A DNA stretch of 64,000 nucleotides, from positions 496,001 through 560,000 of the forward strand of contig NZ_CP032093.1 of NCBI RefSeq assembly GCF_003544875.1, read 5' to 3'. This stretch comes from Vibrio alfacsensis (GTDB taxonomy: Bacteria > Pseudomonadota > Gammaproteobacteria > Enterobacterales > Vibrionaceae). Position numbers and translations under genes: made by a program. Shown here one piece after another: positions 9,835 through 18,111 of the stretch; the first letter of the stretch is position 1, and every line of letters begins with the position of its first letter. The notes under the pieces were generated by a model that searched no databases, was not told the DNA's origin, and saw only the letters and a list, made by a program, of their open reading frames with translations.

Positions 9835-10530
9835 ATGAAACTGTCTTCAATTTTATTGGCTTCAGCACTGAGTTTTTCTAGCGCTTCTGTATTTGCTTAC
9901 GATGTGCCTAACTTTGCGCACGTTAACACGACTGGCTATGGTGAGGTGATTGCCACACCTGATATGGCGACCTTTTCGGTAAAAGTGGTAGATACAACAA
10001 TGACGGCGGAGCAAGCAAAGCAATCCGTCGACAAAACAGTAGAGACATTTCTGAATAGCTTAGCTGATGCGGGTCTATCAAAAGAGAACATTACTAGCTC
10101 TAACCTGTACTTGGCGCCGCAATACCACTATCCGAAATCAGGCAAGTCGGAATTAGTGGGCTATCGTGCTTCTCGCAGTATTGATGTAACGGTCAAAGAT
10201 TTAGCAAACTTAAATCAATACTTGGATATGGCTTTGAAAGCGGGCATCAACCAAGTCGATAATATCCAGTTGAAAGTGAGTAATCAGGAAGAGTACCAAC
10301 AAAAAGCGCGCATGGCTGCGATTAAAGATGCTCAGAGTAAAGCAGCATCTTTAGCGACAGGTTTTGATAAGAAACTTGGTGATGTTTGGCAAATCAATTA
10401 TAACCAAATGAACGCTCGTCCAGTTTTATTGCGCTCAATGGCAATGGATGCAAAACAAAGTTCAAATAGCTACCAAGATTCTACACTGGTCATTCGTGAT
10501 CAAGTGGATGTCGTTTACAAGTTGAAGTAA
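9835..10530 (+). CDS. yggE: SIMPL-domain periplasmic protein YggE
   Basis: Secreted SIMPL-domain (DUF541) protein. In E. coli YggE lowers intracellular reactive oxygen species by an unknown mechanism. The first ~21 residues are a signal peptide (MKLSSILLAS, then SFSSASVFA, cleavage before YDVPN), which supports the ATG at 9835 over the in-frame ATG at 9826. The mature domain starts with the typical TTGYGEVIATPDMATFSVKV region, with 231 aa in all. It is next to argP/argO as in E. coli, and a terminator follows. About 200 bp before it holds no gene; an open frame overlapping the argP end is a shadow. Confidence 0.9.
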   Translation: MKLSSILLASALSFSSASVFAYDVPNFAHVNTTGYGEVIATPDMATFSVKVVDTTMTAEQAKQSVDKTVETFLNSLADAGLSKENITSSNLYLAPQYHYPKSGKSELVGYRASRSIDVTVKDLANLNQYLDMALKAGINQVDNIQLKVSNQEEYQQKARMAAIKDAQSKAASLATGFDKKLGDVWQINYNQMNARPVLLRSMAMDAKQSSNSYQDSTLVIRDQVDVVYKLK

Positions 10531-10557
10531 TGCTTGGGGAACGGCAAATAATTGATT

Positions 10558-10582
10558 AGGCAGGGAAGTCCCTGCCTTTTTT
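10558..10582 (+). terminator. Terminator of yggE
   Basis: AGGCAGGGA and TCCCTGCCT, 2-nt gap, followed by T5; lies in the convergent gap with serA. Confidence 0.88.
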
Positions 10583-10614
10583 GTGTTTCTTAGTATCAAG
10601 TTTGCTAACAGTGA

Positions 10615-11844
10615 TTAGTGAAGGATGCGAGCACGAATGGTGCCCTCGATGCCTTTTAGTTTCACTAGTGCCTCTTCTGCACGAGAGGTTTCTACGTCGA
10701 TCACAACATAACCAATTTCCGATGCTGTCTGTAGATACTGACCTGCGATGTTAATGCCCTCTTCTGCGAAGATGGTGTTAATCTGCGTTAGGATACCTGG
10801 GCGGTTTTTGTGAATGTGCAGTAGGCGAGAACATTCGCGATGCTCAGGCAATGATACTTCAGGGAAATTCACACTTGATAGTGTGGAGCCGTTATCTGAG
10901 TATTTCGCTAGCTTACCTGCGACTTCAACGCCAATGTTTTCCTGTGCTTCTTGCGTTGAGCCACCAACATGTGGCGTCAGGATTACGTTGTCGAATTTTT
11001 GTAGTGGCGATTCAAATGAGTCTGCATTTGTCTGAGGCTCTACCGGGAATACATCTATGGCAGCGCCTGAAATATGCCCAGATTCTAAGCTATGACATAG
11101 CGCAGGGATATCGACGACCGTACCGCGAGCGGCATTGATGAAAATTGCGCCAGGCTTCATACGGGCAAACTCTTCTTCACCCATCATATTTTTGGTATCT
11201 GGTGTTTCAGGGACGTGCAGAGAAATTACATCGCACTTATTGAGCAGTTCGCTCATCGTAAAGACTTGCGTAGCGTTACCGAGCGACAGTTTATTTTCAA
11301 TGTCGTAGTAGTAAACGCGCATACCTAAGTTTTCTGCAATGATCCCTAGCTGTGTACCAATATGGCCATAACCAATGATACCTAGACGCTTACCACGAGC
11401 TTCATAAGAGCTGTCTGCGCTTTTCTTCCAAACACCACGGTGTGCAAGTGCATTTTTCTCTGGAATGCCACGAAGGAGCAGCAGGATTTGACCCAGTACC
11501 AACTCCGCCACACTGCGTGTGTTTGAGAACGGTGCGTTAAAAACAGGTACACCACGTCGAGCTGCTGCGTTGAGATCCACTTGGTTGGTGCCGATACAAA
11601 AACAGCCAATCGCAACTAACTTGTTTGCCGCATTGATGACTTCTTCTGAAAGGTTGGTGCGTGAGCGGATACCGATGAAATGAACATCTTTGACTGCTTC
11701 AATTAGTTCCTCTTCAGAAAGGGAGCCTTTGTGATATTCAATGTTGCTGTAGCCAGCCGCTTGAAGAACTTCAACAGAAGATGGGTGAAGTCCCTCGAGC
11801 AAGAGGATTTTTATTTTTTCTTTATCCAGTGAAATTTTGGCCAT
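10615..11844 (-). CDS. serA: D-3-phosphoglycerate dehydrogenase
   Basis: First committed enzyme of L-serine synthesis: oxidises 3-phosphoglycerate to 3-phosphohydroxypyruvate with NAD. The start MAKISLDKEK at 11844 follows AAGGACGAG and gives 409 aa (E. coli 410). The N-terminal substrate domain is followed by the Rossmann motif LGIIGYGHIGTQLG (about residues 154-167) and the catalytic region including HVPETPDT. A C-terminal ACT domain (LLHIHKNRPGILTQIN) binds serine for feedback inhibition. rpiA lies upstream in the same orientation but is separated by a terminator. A PurR-like box at 11933-11948 lies in its promoter region. Confidence 0.97.
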   Translation of the reverse strand: MAKISLDKEKIKILLLEGLHPSSVEVLQAAGYSNIEYHKGSLSEEELIEAVKDVHFIGIRSRTNLSEEVINAANKLVAIGCFCIGTNQVDLNAAARRGVPVFNAPFSNTRSVAELVLGQILLLLRGIPEKNALAHRGVWKKSADSSYEARGKRLGIIGYGHIGTQLGIIAENLGMRVYYYDIENKLSLGNATQVFTMSELLNKCDVISLHVPETPDTKNMMGEEEFARMKPGAIFINAARGTVVDIPALCHSLESGHISGAAIDVFPVEPQTNADSFESPLQKFDNVILTPHVGGSTQEAQENIGVEVAGKLAKYSDNGSTLSSVNFPEVSLPEHRECSRLLHIHKNRPGILTQINTIFAEEGINIAGQYLQTASEIGYVVIDVETSRAEEALVKLKGIEGTIRARILH

Positions 11845-11932
11845 TTTCTCGTCCTTAAAATGGAAAGGTGGGCTAATGTGGCGCACATAAAGCAAAACCA
11901 TTAAAGAGGGAATAATTAACAGTTTTGTTGGA

Positions 11933-11948
11933 AGACAAACGTTTCCCT
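11933..11948. promoter_or_regulatory. LacI-family (PurR-like) operator upstream of serA
   Basis: CAAACGTTTC at 11936-11945, about 90 bp before the serA start; one mismatch in the central palindrome. PurR control of serine supply is metabolically sensible because serine feeds glycine and one-carbon units to purine synthesis. The regulator is inferred. Confidence 0.4.
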
Positions 11949-12034
11949 GTGCGTCTTCTGCTCAATAAAGTAGCAAAAAATCACTTTGGGTAAGAAAATT
12001 ACGGAATAAGGTAGGTGTTTGTTAGAAAAGGAAG

Positions 12035-12059
12035 AAAAACGGTGCATTGAGCACCGTTT
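12035..12059 (-). terminator. Terminator of rpiA
   Basis: Read on the reverse strand, AACGGTGC and GCACCGTT enclose TCAAT and are followed by T residues; it separates rpiA from serA. Confidence 0.85.
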
Positions 12060-12096
12060 GTAATGAAATAACAGAAAACTTAAACCACTAAAGGAA

Positions 12097-12753
12097 TTAT
12101 TCTTCTATTTTTGCACCCTCTGGTGTGCCAGTGATAACCACATCTGCACCACGATGAGCGAATAAGCCAACTGTCACAACACCAGCGATGCCATTGATCT
12201 TATCTTCCATCTCTTTTGGATTCGTGATTTGCATGTTGTGTACATCTAAGATCACGTTGCCGTTATCTGTCACGACACCCTCACGGTATGCAGGATCACC
12301 ACCAAGTTTCACTAATTCGCGAGCGACGTAAGAACGCGCCATAGGAATGACTTCCACTGGAAGAGGGAATTGGCCAAGAACGTCAATTGCTTTTGTGCCA
12401 TCAACGATACAAACAAATTTGTTTGAGATAGCGGCTACGATTTTTTCACGAGTCAGTGCAGCACCGCCGCCTTTGATCATTTCGCGATCTGCGTTGATTT
12501 CATCTGCACCGTCAACATAGATATCAAGCATCGCAACGTCATTGCACTCATATACTTCAATGCCAAGCTCTTTTAAACGCTCAGTTGAAGCAACAGAGCT
12601 AGAGACTGCGCCTTTGATGTCATCTTTGATACTGCCTAGGGCATCGATGAAGTGATTCACGGTAGAGCCAGTACCAACACCGACAATGCTGCCTTTCTCA
12701 ACATATTTAAGTGCTGCCCAACCAGCCGCTTTTTTCATTTCATCTTGGGTCAT
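12097..12753 (-). CDS. rpiA: Ribose-5-phosphate isomerase A
   Basis: Interconverts ribose-5-phosphate and ribulose-5-phosphate, linking the pentose-phosphate pathway to PRPP and nucleotide synthesis. It is 218 aa (E. coli 219). Signatures: [15 protein letters not shown] near residue 21 for phosphate binding, the DGADEIN motif around residue 81, and [11 protein letters not shown] around residues 94-104, which contains the catalytic glutamate. The start has GGAG upstream (about 12761-12764). It is monocistronic, with a terminator after it and an operator-like palindrome about 25 bp before it. Confidence 0.97.
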   Translation of the reverse strand: MTQDEMKKAAGWAALKYVEKGSIVGVGTGSTVNHFIDALGSIKDDIKGAVSSSVASTERLKELGIEVYECNDVAMLDIYVDGADEINADREMIKGGGAALTREKIVAAISNKFVCIVDGTKAIDVLGQFPLPVEVIPMARSYVARELVKLGGDPAYREGVVTDNGNVILDVHNMQITNPKEMEDKINGIAGVVTVGLFAHRGADVVITGTPEGAKIEE

Positions 12754-12774
12754 GCCAATCTCCTGAATAGATGT

Positions 12775-12790
12775 TCGTTAACGTTTGCGG
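12775..12790. promoter_or_regulatory. LacI-family (PurR-like) operator upstream of rpiA
   Basis: On the forward strand TTAACGTTTGCGG (12778-12790) has a perfect right half of the PurR consensus and a degenerate left half. It is about 22 bp from the rpiA start, in the range for a promoter-overlapping repressor site. Confidence 0.4.
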
Positions 12791-12805
12791 CGTGATTATA
12801 GCGGC

Positions 12806-13405
12806 TTATTTGGTACTTTCCCATTGCCAGATTTGGCTTGGAGTCACGATCTTAGGTAAAGGAACATCCCAATGTGCAGTAGGTAAAAGATCGACACGCT
12901 GACAATCGTGGGCAATACCAATAGGTTTTGCTCCAAGTCCGGTATTAAACCAGTGGGAAAGGGTGCGGTCATAATAGCCTCCGCCCATTCCAAGGCGATG
13001 ACCAAGGCTATCGAAACCCACTAAAGGCGTGCAGATTAAATCGAGTTCGTGGATAGGCTTAAGATGACGAATATCGAGCTTAGGCTCCAGAATGCCGTAT
13101 TTGTTGTAAACCAATTGGTCATCGTGTAGATACTGTAAAAACAGCAGTTGCCCTTTAGAGAATGGGTGGATCACTGGGAGGTAAATGGACTTACCTTGTT
13201 GCCATAACCATTCAATCAGCGGCTTGGTGTCAAGCTCACCATCGGCTGAGAGGTAAAGTGCGATGTGCTGAGCGCGTTGAATTTCAGGCAATTGTGAAAA
13301 CTGAGTAATCAGATCGAGCCCAGCTTGGAACTGAGTGTCACTACACAGCGCATTGCGTTTTTCACGAATAAGTTTGCGGAATTCTTGTCGAGATAGGTCT
13401 GACAT
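12806..13405 (-). CDS. fau: 5-formyltetrahydrofolate cyclo-ligase
   Basis: ATP-dependent conversion of 5-formyl-THF to 5,10-methenyl-THF, recycling the folate formed by serine hydroxymethyltransferase. The start MSDLSRQEFR at 13405 gives 199 aa (E. coli YgfA/Fau 182); the longer frame from 13525 runs through the 6S RNA gene and is rejected. The conserved substrate motif GMGGGYYDRTL is near residues 147-157, and LIREKRNAL near the N terminus carries conserved basic residues. It begins only about 6 bp after the 6S RNA 3' end. The 6S-fau dicistron is known in E. coli, so this is probably co-transcribed. Confidence 0.93.
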   Translation of the reverse strand: MSDLSRQEFRKLIREKRNALCSDTQFQAGLDLITQFSQLPEIQRAQHIALYLSADGELDTKPLIEWLWQQGKSIYLPVIHPFSKGQLLFLQYLHDDQLVYNKYGILEPKLDIRHLKPIHELDLICTPLVGFDSLGHRLGMGGGYYDRTLSHWFNTGLGAKPIGIAHDCQRVDLLPTAHWDVPLPKIVTPSQIWQWESTK

Positions 13406-13410
13406 AGAGG

Positions 13411-13594
13411 AATACCCCAGGGTGCCGTTGAGGATTGTGGCCCTTGAACCAGCTGGTTCAAGGCGGATCAGCAATGATAACCGTAGGCTTCTCGGTACGA
13501 GCCAAGCTTGCTCAATAGCTATCAAGTACTAACCCTTTGGTATTGCTTATCGGCTCAGGGACTTAAATCCAACTGACAAACACCCCAGGGTAAA
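13411..13594 (-). ncRNA. ssrS: 6S RNA
   Basis: Global regulator RNA that binds sigma-70 RNA polymerase by mimicking an open promoter. On the reverse strand the conserved pieces appear in the right order: CCTGAGCCGATA, then GCTTGGCTCGTACCGAGAAG, then the CCTTGAACC / GGTTCAAGG hairpin (13441-13463). The ends close by ACCCTGGGGT (about 13591-13582) with the same decamer at the 3' end (13423-13414), pairing with two G-U wobbles. Length is about 184 nt, as in E. coli. It lies 8 bp after zapA and just before fau, the conserved context. Exact ends are estimated from the closing stem. Confidence 0.92.
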
Positions 13595-13602
13595 TTTGGT
13601 AT

Positions 13603-13911
13603 CTACTGCTGTCCTTGCGTTACTTTGCTAAGTGCGTTTTCTAAAGACGCGGTGAGCTTTTCCATTCGCTCCGTTATTTCTTGTTGCTGGCCACTCGATT
13701 CGTATGACTTGGTATGAAGTTCATAACAAATGTTCAGTGCCGCGAACGTTAATAGCTGAATTTCATTGGTTACCTTAGTACGTTCACTCATCTCTTGCAA
13801 TCGGCGATCAAGATCTTTTGCCGCTGTCATCAGTGACTCTTCTTGCCCAGTTGGACAATTCACTCGTGTCATTTTGCCAAGGATTTCAACGTCGACCGCT
13901 TGATTGCTCAT
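13603..13911 (-). CDS. zapA: Cell division protein ZapA
   Basis: Small cytosolic protein that crosslinks FtsZ protofilaments and stabilises the Z ring. It is 102 aa (E. coli 109). The N-terminal globular part contains VEILGKMTRVNCP and the conserved AAKDLDRRLQEMSERTKVT region. The C-terminal half is a coiled coil (ESSGQQQEITERMEKLTASL) used for dimerisation. It is divergent from ygfB and lies just upstream of 6S RNA, the conserved order. The start at 13911 is the only plausible ATG. Confidence 0.93.
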   Translation of the reverse strand: MSNQAVDVEILGKMTRVNCPTGQEESLMTAAKDLDRRLQEMSERTKVTNEIQLLTFAALNICYELHTKSYESSGQQQEITERMEKLTASLENALSKVTQGQQ

Positions 13912-14159
13912 GATGAATAAACTCTATATTCGCGCTATCTAAGGCATTGCTTCATACAACTGCCGAGGAGGAAACTATAGAAAAACCGCTATTAAGATTC
14001 AAGCATTTCCCATCATAGAAAGAAAAATGGTGAAGTGATCACACAGGAATTGGACAAATTGAGCAATTCCTATCCAAAATTGAAATTGATAGCCGTTTCA
14101 GCCGACAGGGCTTGATGGTAGGATATGTCGTCTATTATTACGCAAAAATGAGCCGAGAT

Positions 14160-14738
14160 ATGAGTGAAATCACCCTTCCAGAATACCAAACCATTGCTGC
14201 CGAATTGAAATCAGCGAGCCTAGCTGTGACGCCTGCCGAATTACACGGCCTGCTTGTCGGTATGTTAAGTGGTGGATTGGCGATTAATGATCAAACCTGG
14301 CAGCCCATTCTTTTTGATTACACTAACGAGGGCATGGGATGGCCAGCAACGGCATTAGCTTGTGCGGATAGCGTTTTCAAAGTAACAGTAAGAGAGCTTA
14401 CGGGCACCTCTATGGAGCTGGAGTTTTTGCTGCCTGATGAACCTGGAGAAGAGGGTTTGTTTGCATTGGCTGATAGCTTGTCTGAGTTTGTTAACCACTT
14501 TATTTCAGGTCTTGGTTTAGCAGGCATTGCCCTAAATAAAGCATCTGACGATGCAAAAGAAGCCCTAGCGGATCTTGAAGAAATTGCTAAGTTGGGCATT
14601 GATGAAGATGACGATTTTGGTGAACAAGCTCAATTGCTCGAGCAAGTCATTGAGCATGTAAAAGCTTGCGTGTTAACCATTCATGCAGAGTTTGGCGCGC
14701 GCCCTGAAAGTAGCGATAGCCAAGCAACCATTCATTAA
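14160..14738 (+). CDS. ygfB: UPF0149 family protein YgfB
   Basis: Cytosolic UPF0149 protein of uncertain function. The start at 14160 ([10 protein letters not shown]) gives 192 aa, the E. coli YgfB length; an in-frame ATG at 14148 is possible. Family features are [15 protein letters not shown] near the N terminus and the [17 protein letters not shown] helix in the middle, followed by an acidic C-terminal region. It stands ahead of ubiH and ubiI. E. coli has pepP between ygfB and ubiH; no pepP is present here, and ygfB ends 41 bp before ubiH. Confidence 0.9.
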   Translation: MSEITLPEYQTIAAELKSASLAVTPAELHGLLVGMLSGGLAINDQTWQPILFDYTNEGMGWPATALACADSVFKVTVRELTGTSMELEFLLPDEPGEEGLFALADSLSEFVNHFISGLGLAGIALNKASDDAKEALADLEEIAKLGIDEDDDFGEQAQLLEQVIEHVKACVLTIHAEFGARPESSDSQATIH

Positions 14739-14779
14739 TCAGTCCGATTTCATTTTTTGAATAGTTTCTAGAGGTTAGC

Positions 14780-15958
14780 ATGATGCAATATGATGTTGTT
14801 ATTGCTGGTGGCGCCATGGCGGGGGCAACGCTTGCGTTGGCGATTGAACATTTATCTAAAGGCACGCTCAATATTGCAGTCGTTGAACCTTTTAAAGTGC
14901 AGTCAGAGGGCCACCCAGGTTTTGACTCTCGCTCAATTGCACTGTCTTACGGCACGGTCAATATTTTACGTCATTTAAAACTTTGGCCAGCGATTGAACC
15001 TCATGCAACACCCATTGAACATATTCATGTTTCAGATCGTTCTCACGCGGGAATGACGGACATTACCAAGCAAGACGTTGGCATTGAAGCGCTTGGTTAT
15101 GTGGTGGAACTAGCGGATGTTGGGCGTGTTTATCAAGGTTTATTCGAGCATAGTCAATCTATCACGCAGTTTTGCCCAAACTCGGTAGCCTCCGTTGAGC
15201 GGGAACAAGATAAGGTTCACATTGAACTCAGTGGCGGCGAAAAGTTAGAAGCAAAGCTTCTTGTTGCTGCGGATGGAGCCGTTTCTCAGTGTTGCCAGCA
15301 AATTGGTTTAGAGTTGTCTGAACACGATTTTGATCAAGTGGCGGTGATTGCCAATATAGTGACTCAGGAGCCGCATCAAGGTCGTGCTTTTGAGCGTTTC
15401 ACGCCAAACGGGCCAGTAGCTTTGCTACCGATGAGTGACAACCGAATGTCACTGGTTTGGTGTTTGCGCCCAGAGGAAGCTAAAAGGGTTATGGCATTGC
15501 CTGATGGCGAGTTTTTAGAACGATTACAAAATGATTTTGGATGGAGACTAGGAGCAATGAAAAAAGTCGGCCAGCGTGCGAGTTATCCACTGTTATTGCG
15601 TCATCGAAAACAGAATATATCGCATCGAGTTGCCATCGTCGGTAATGCGGCACAAACGCTTCACCCTATTGCTGGACAGGGCTTTAACCTTGGCATTAGA
15701 GATGTGGCGTCACTGGCGGAAGAAATCGTCAAACAGATTGATGACGTTGGTCGCTATCAAGGTCTAATGCGTTTTAGTGTGAGACGTGAATCGGATCGTC
15801 AAGAAACCATTTGGCTAACGAGCTCTCTAGTGCATATATTTTCAAATGACTTACCCGCGATGCGAATAGGGCGGAATTTTGCTCTTGCAACGATGGATAA
15901 CCTTTCTACTTTTAAGCAGCCGCTGCTACGCCATACACTTGGTATAGTGAAACGATGA
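14780..15958 (+). CDS. ubiH: 2-octaprenyl-6-methoxyphenol hydroxylase
   Basis: FAD-dependent aromatic hydroxylase of ubiquinone biosynthesis, adding the hydroxyl at C1 of the ring. It is 392 aa, as in E. coli. The N-terminal FAD motif reads VVIAGGAMAGATLALAIE (GGAMAG variant typical of UbiH). The second FAD motif is VAIVGNAAQTLHPIAGQGFN around residue 289, with GNAAQ instead of the GDAAH of the paralogue next door. The start at 14780 has GAGG 5 bp upstream. ubiI follows at 28 bp, so the pair is probably an operon. Confidence 0.93.
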   Translation: MMQYDVVIAGGAMAGATLALAIEHLSKGTLNIAVVEPFKVQSEGHPGFDSRSIALSYGTVNILRHLKLWPAIEPHATPIEHIHVSDRSHAGMTDITKQDVGIEALGYVVELADVGRVYQGLFEHSQSITQFCPNSVASVEREQDKVHIELSGGEKLEAKLLVAADGAVSQCCQQIGLELSEHDFDQVAVIANIVTQEPHQGRAFERFTPNGPVALLPMSDNRMSLVWCLRPEEAKRVMALPDGEFLERLQNDFGWRLGAMKKVGQRASYPLLLRHRKQNISHRVAIVGNAAQTLHPIAGQGFNLGIRDVASLAEEIVKQIDDVGRYQGLMRFSVRRESDRQETIWLTSSLVHIFSNDLPAMRIGRNFALATMDNLSTFKQPLLRHTLGIVKR

Positions 15959-15986
15959 ACGGCAACGAATTAGGTAACAATAATCA

Positions 15987-17195
15987 ATGATGCAAAGTGT
16001 AGATGTCGCCATCATCGGCGGTGGTATGGTTGGATTGGCATTGGCCGCTGCTTTTAAAGACAGTGATCTACGTGTGGCTGTCATTGAAGGCTCTGTGCCG
16101 GACGATACGTTGAACGAACTTCCGGATATTCGTGTATCAGCGTTGAGTCGCTCTAGTGAAACAATGCTGCGTAAACTCGGGGCGTGGCAAGGTATCGAGC
16201 AACGTCGAGCTTCCCCATACCAAGCAATGGAAGTGTGGGAACAAGACAGCTTTGCAAAAATAGCGTTTGATGCGCAAAGCATGGCGCAGCCAGACCTTGG
16301 TCATATTGTTGAGAACCGCGTGATTCAATTAGCGTTGTTAGAGCAAGTACAAAAGCTGGATAACGTGACGCTGTTTATGCCAGCACGCTGTGCAACGTTA
16401 GCCGTTGGTGAGCAAGAGAGCTGGCTAACGTTAGATAATGGCCAAGCAATGACCGCAAAATTGGTTGTGGGAGCCGATGGAGCGAACTCTTGGTTACGTA
16501 ACCAAATGAATATTCCGCTTACGCATTGGGATTACGGCCATAGTGCCTTAGTTGCGAACGTAAAAACAACGGATGCGCACGATGGCATTGCACGTCAGAT
16601 TTTTACCCCAAATGGCCCGTTGGCTTTTCTACCGATGTCTGAGCCAAATATGTGCTCGATAGTGTGGTCTACTGATCCACTTCGTGCTGAACATCTGTTG
16701 GCGATGGATGAACGTGACTTTAATAAAGCACTAACCAGTGAATTTGACGTGCGTTTAGGCATGTGTGAAGTGATCGGCGAACGTGCGGCATTTCCTCTGA
16801 AGATGCGTTATGCACGTGATTTTGTGGTTGAGCGTGTGGCATTGGTTGGTGATGCTGCTCATACGATCCACCCATTGGCAGGGCAGGGTGTGAATCTTGG
16901 CTTATTAGATGCCGCGAGTTTGGCGCAAGAAGTGTTAGCGCTTTGGAAACAAGGGCAAGATATCGGTACTAAACGGAACTTGCGTGGTTATGAACGTTGG
17001 CGCAAAGCGGAAGCTGCGAAGATGATTGCGGCCATGCAAGGTTTTCGAGATTTGTTTTCTGGTGACAACCCAGCTAAGAAATTCGTACGTGGTATTGGTT
17101 TGAGCCTAGCGGGTCAATTACCAGGGGCGAAAGATGAAATCATGAAACATGCGCTGGGCTTAAAAGGCAATTTACCAGAGCTCGCTCGTCAGTAA
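15987..17195 (+). CDS. ubiI: 2-octaprenylphenol hydroxylase
   Basis: FAD monooxygenase (formerly VisC) that hydroxylates C5 of the ubiquinone precursor. It is 402 aa. The Rossmann motif VAIIGGGMVGLALAAAF is at residues 7-23 and the second FAD motif VALVGDAAHTIHPLAGQGVN is near residue 285. It is a paralogue of UbiH directly upstream. A weak start context (AATCAATG) suggests translational coupling or read-through from ubiH. A terminator follows. Confidence 0.92.
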   Translation: MMQSVDVAIIGGGMVGLALAAAFKDSDLRVAVIEGSVPDDTLNELPDIRVSALSRSSETMLRKLGAWQGIEQRRASPYQAMEVWEQDSFAKIAFDAQSMAQPDLGHIVENRVIQLALLEQVQKLDNVTLFMPARCATLAVGEQESWLTLDNGQAMTAKLVVGADGANSWLRNQMNIPLTHWDYGHSALVANVKTTDAHDGIARQIFTPNGPLAFLPMSEPNMCSIVWSTDPLRAEHLLAMDERDFNKALTSEFDVRLGMCEVIGERAAFPLKMRYARDFVVERVALVGDAAHTIHPLAGQGVNLGLLDAASLAQEVLALWKQGQDIGTKRNLRGYERWRKAEAAKMIAAMQGFRDLFSGDNPAKKFVRGIGLSLAGQLPGAKDEIMKHALGLKGNLPELARQ

Positions 17196-17230
17196 ATGCT
17201 GCCATTGTTTCACCAAGCGAAAAACACAAA

Positions 17231-17257
17231 AAAGGCTGGTTGACCCAGCCTTTGTTA
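17231..17257 (+). terminator. Terminator of the ubiH-ubiI unit
   Basis: AAAGGCTGG and CCAGCCTTT around a TTGAC loop, followed by GTTATTT. Confidence 0.8.
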
Positions 17258-17274
17258 TTTCATCGATGTTTTTG

Positions 17275-17480
17275 CTAAGCGTATGCGCATCTGAGCTTCA
17301 TAATTTCTTGATTAATCTCTTTTACTGCTTGAAAGTGACGCTTCTCTGCTTTCTCTGGCAGCATTAACTTCCCGTTATCAAACTCGAATTTGCCGACTCC
17401 GTAAATATAGATTCTTCCCTTAAAAGACGACTTATATGTTTAGCAATCATACCTGGTGTATAGCGCTTAAACAGTCTCAT
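17275..17480 (-). pseudogene. ytfK: ytfK (DUF1107) with a -1 frameshift
   Basis: The reverse strand starts with AAGGAAAAGT and ATG (17480), giving MRLFKRYTPGMIAKHISRL, then loses frame. Reading on one base shifted gives GRIYIYGVGKFEFDNGKL and the ending EINQEIMKLRCAYA. Joined, this is a 68-aa protein colinear with E. coli YtfK (MKIFQRYNPL at the start, VGAFEFDKGK in the middle), a DUF1107 protein that promotes (p)ppGpp accumulation through SpoT. The break is at the A4 run 17422-17425 (T4 on the coding strand; T5 restores the frame). No standard slippery heptamer is present. It is either a real lesion or a sequencing error. Confidence 0.8.
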
Positions 17481-17730
17481 ATTTACTTTTCCTTATCGTT
17501 TACCTAGCCAAATGATTCTACGTTTTTCGAGTGAAAATTATTGTGACAGCAATAGTATTAAATGTAGGAGATAACTGCTGAGTTAGAGATTTGTGCTTTG
17601 CTAGACAAAATTACAGAGCAATGCCTCAAATAACGTGAGAGTTACCCCAAAAATATACGGTTAAAGGAACTTAAAACTTATTCTTTGTACGTTATGGTCG
17701 GACGGTGAGTTTGATTGGCTTAGAAACAAA

Positions 17731-17830
17731 GTTCGGTCTCTTAAGAAATGGTTTGGTCTCTTAAGAAATCGCTTGGTTTATGAAGAAGCTGCTTAGTTCA
17801 TTAAGAAAGAGTTGGGTGGCTTTAAAAATA
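17731..17830. repeat. Degenerate 20-bp tandem repeat, five units
   Basis: Five consecutive 20-bp units start at 17731, 17751, 17771, 17791 and 17811. The first two differ at two positions and share GGTCTCTTAAGAAAT; later units drift (core TTAAGAA or TGAAGAA). The period is not a multiple of three, and there are no spacers, so it is neither a coding repeat nor a CRISPR. It lies between the broken ytfK and the terminator of the candidate RNA upstream. Confidence 0.8.
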
Positions 17831-17831
17831 G

Positions 17832-17858
17832 AAAAAAAAAAAGCCCGCTAAGGCGGGC
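17832..17858 (-). terminator. Strong terminator on the reverse strand
   Basis: GCCCGC (17858-17853) and GCGGGC (17848-17843) with a 4-nt loop, followed by 11 T on the reverse strand. It ends the candidate RNA and could also end transcripts from the ygfZ-deacylase unit. Confidence 0.9.
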
Positions 17859-18007
17859 GAATAGTCACAGATGCATTACACAAAAGTGGATAACTAACGT
17901 CTTGACGATTGTCTTGACGTTAGTCGATTCACTTTTTTGTTGGTTAAGTGTTTGTTGAAAGCACAACCAACATAATCAGCATAGATGAGATTCCTATCTG
18001 TGACTAT
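17832..18007 (-). ncRNA. Candidate structured small RNA
   Basis: On the reverse strand a 12-nt sequence, ATAGTCACAGAT (18007-17996), is exactly complementary to ATCTGTGACTAT (17872-17861), closing a 147-nt region. Inside are two strong hairpins: TGTTGGTT/AACCAACA (17972-17939) and AAAAGTG...CACTTTT with an inner CTAACGTC/GACGTTAG stem (17937-17882). A GC-rich terminator with 11 T follows at once (17858-17832). This is the layout of a free-standing small RNA with a multi-branch fold. I do not recognise the family. No protein frame is present. The promoter is unclear; AT-rich DNA with weak -10-like sequences precedes it. Confidence 0.5.
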
Positions 18008-18111
18008 TTATGTTTTTAATGTGACTAAAAATTCTGGTAAAAATTACGATAGATATGAATGAAGTCACATTAGATTAGTGGTCTTGCATATTGTTGCATT
18101 TTTAACCGAAG

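Noticed and set aside
13406..13525. N-terminal extension of the 5-formyl-THF cyclo-ligase
   Set aside because: It translates 6S RNA; the family start is MSDLSRQEF at 13405.
17420..17430. Programmed -1 frameshift in ytfK
   Set aside because: The site reads CGT CTT TTA AGG in frame, which is not a standard X-XXY-YYZ slippery heptamer, and the gene is unshifted in E. coli.
17731..17830. 20-bp repeats considered as a CRISPR array
   Set aside because: Units are contiguous without spacers and drift progressively.
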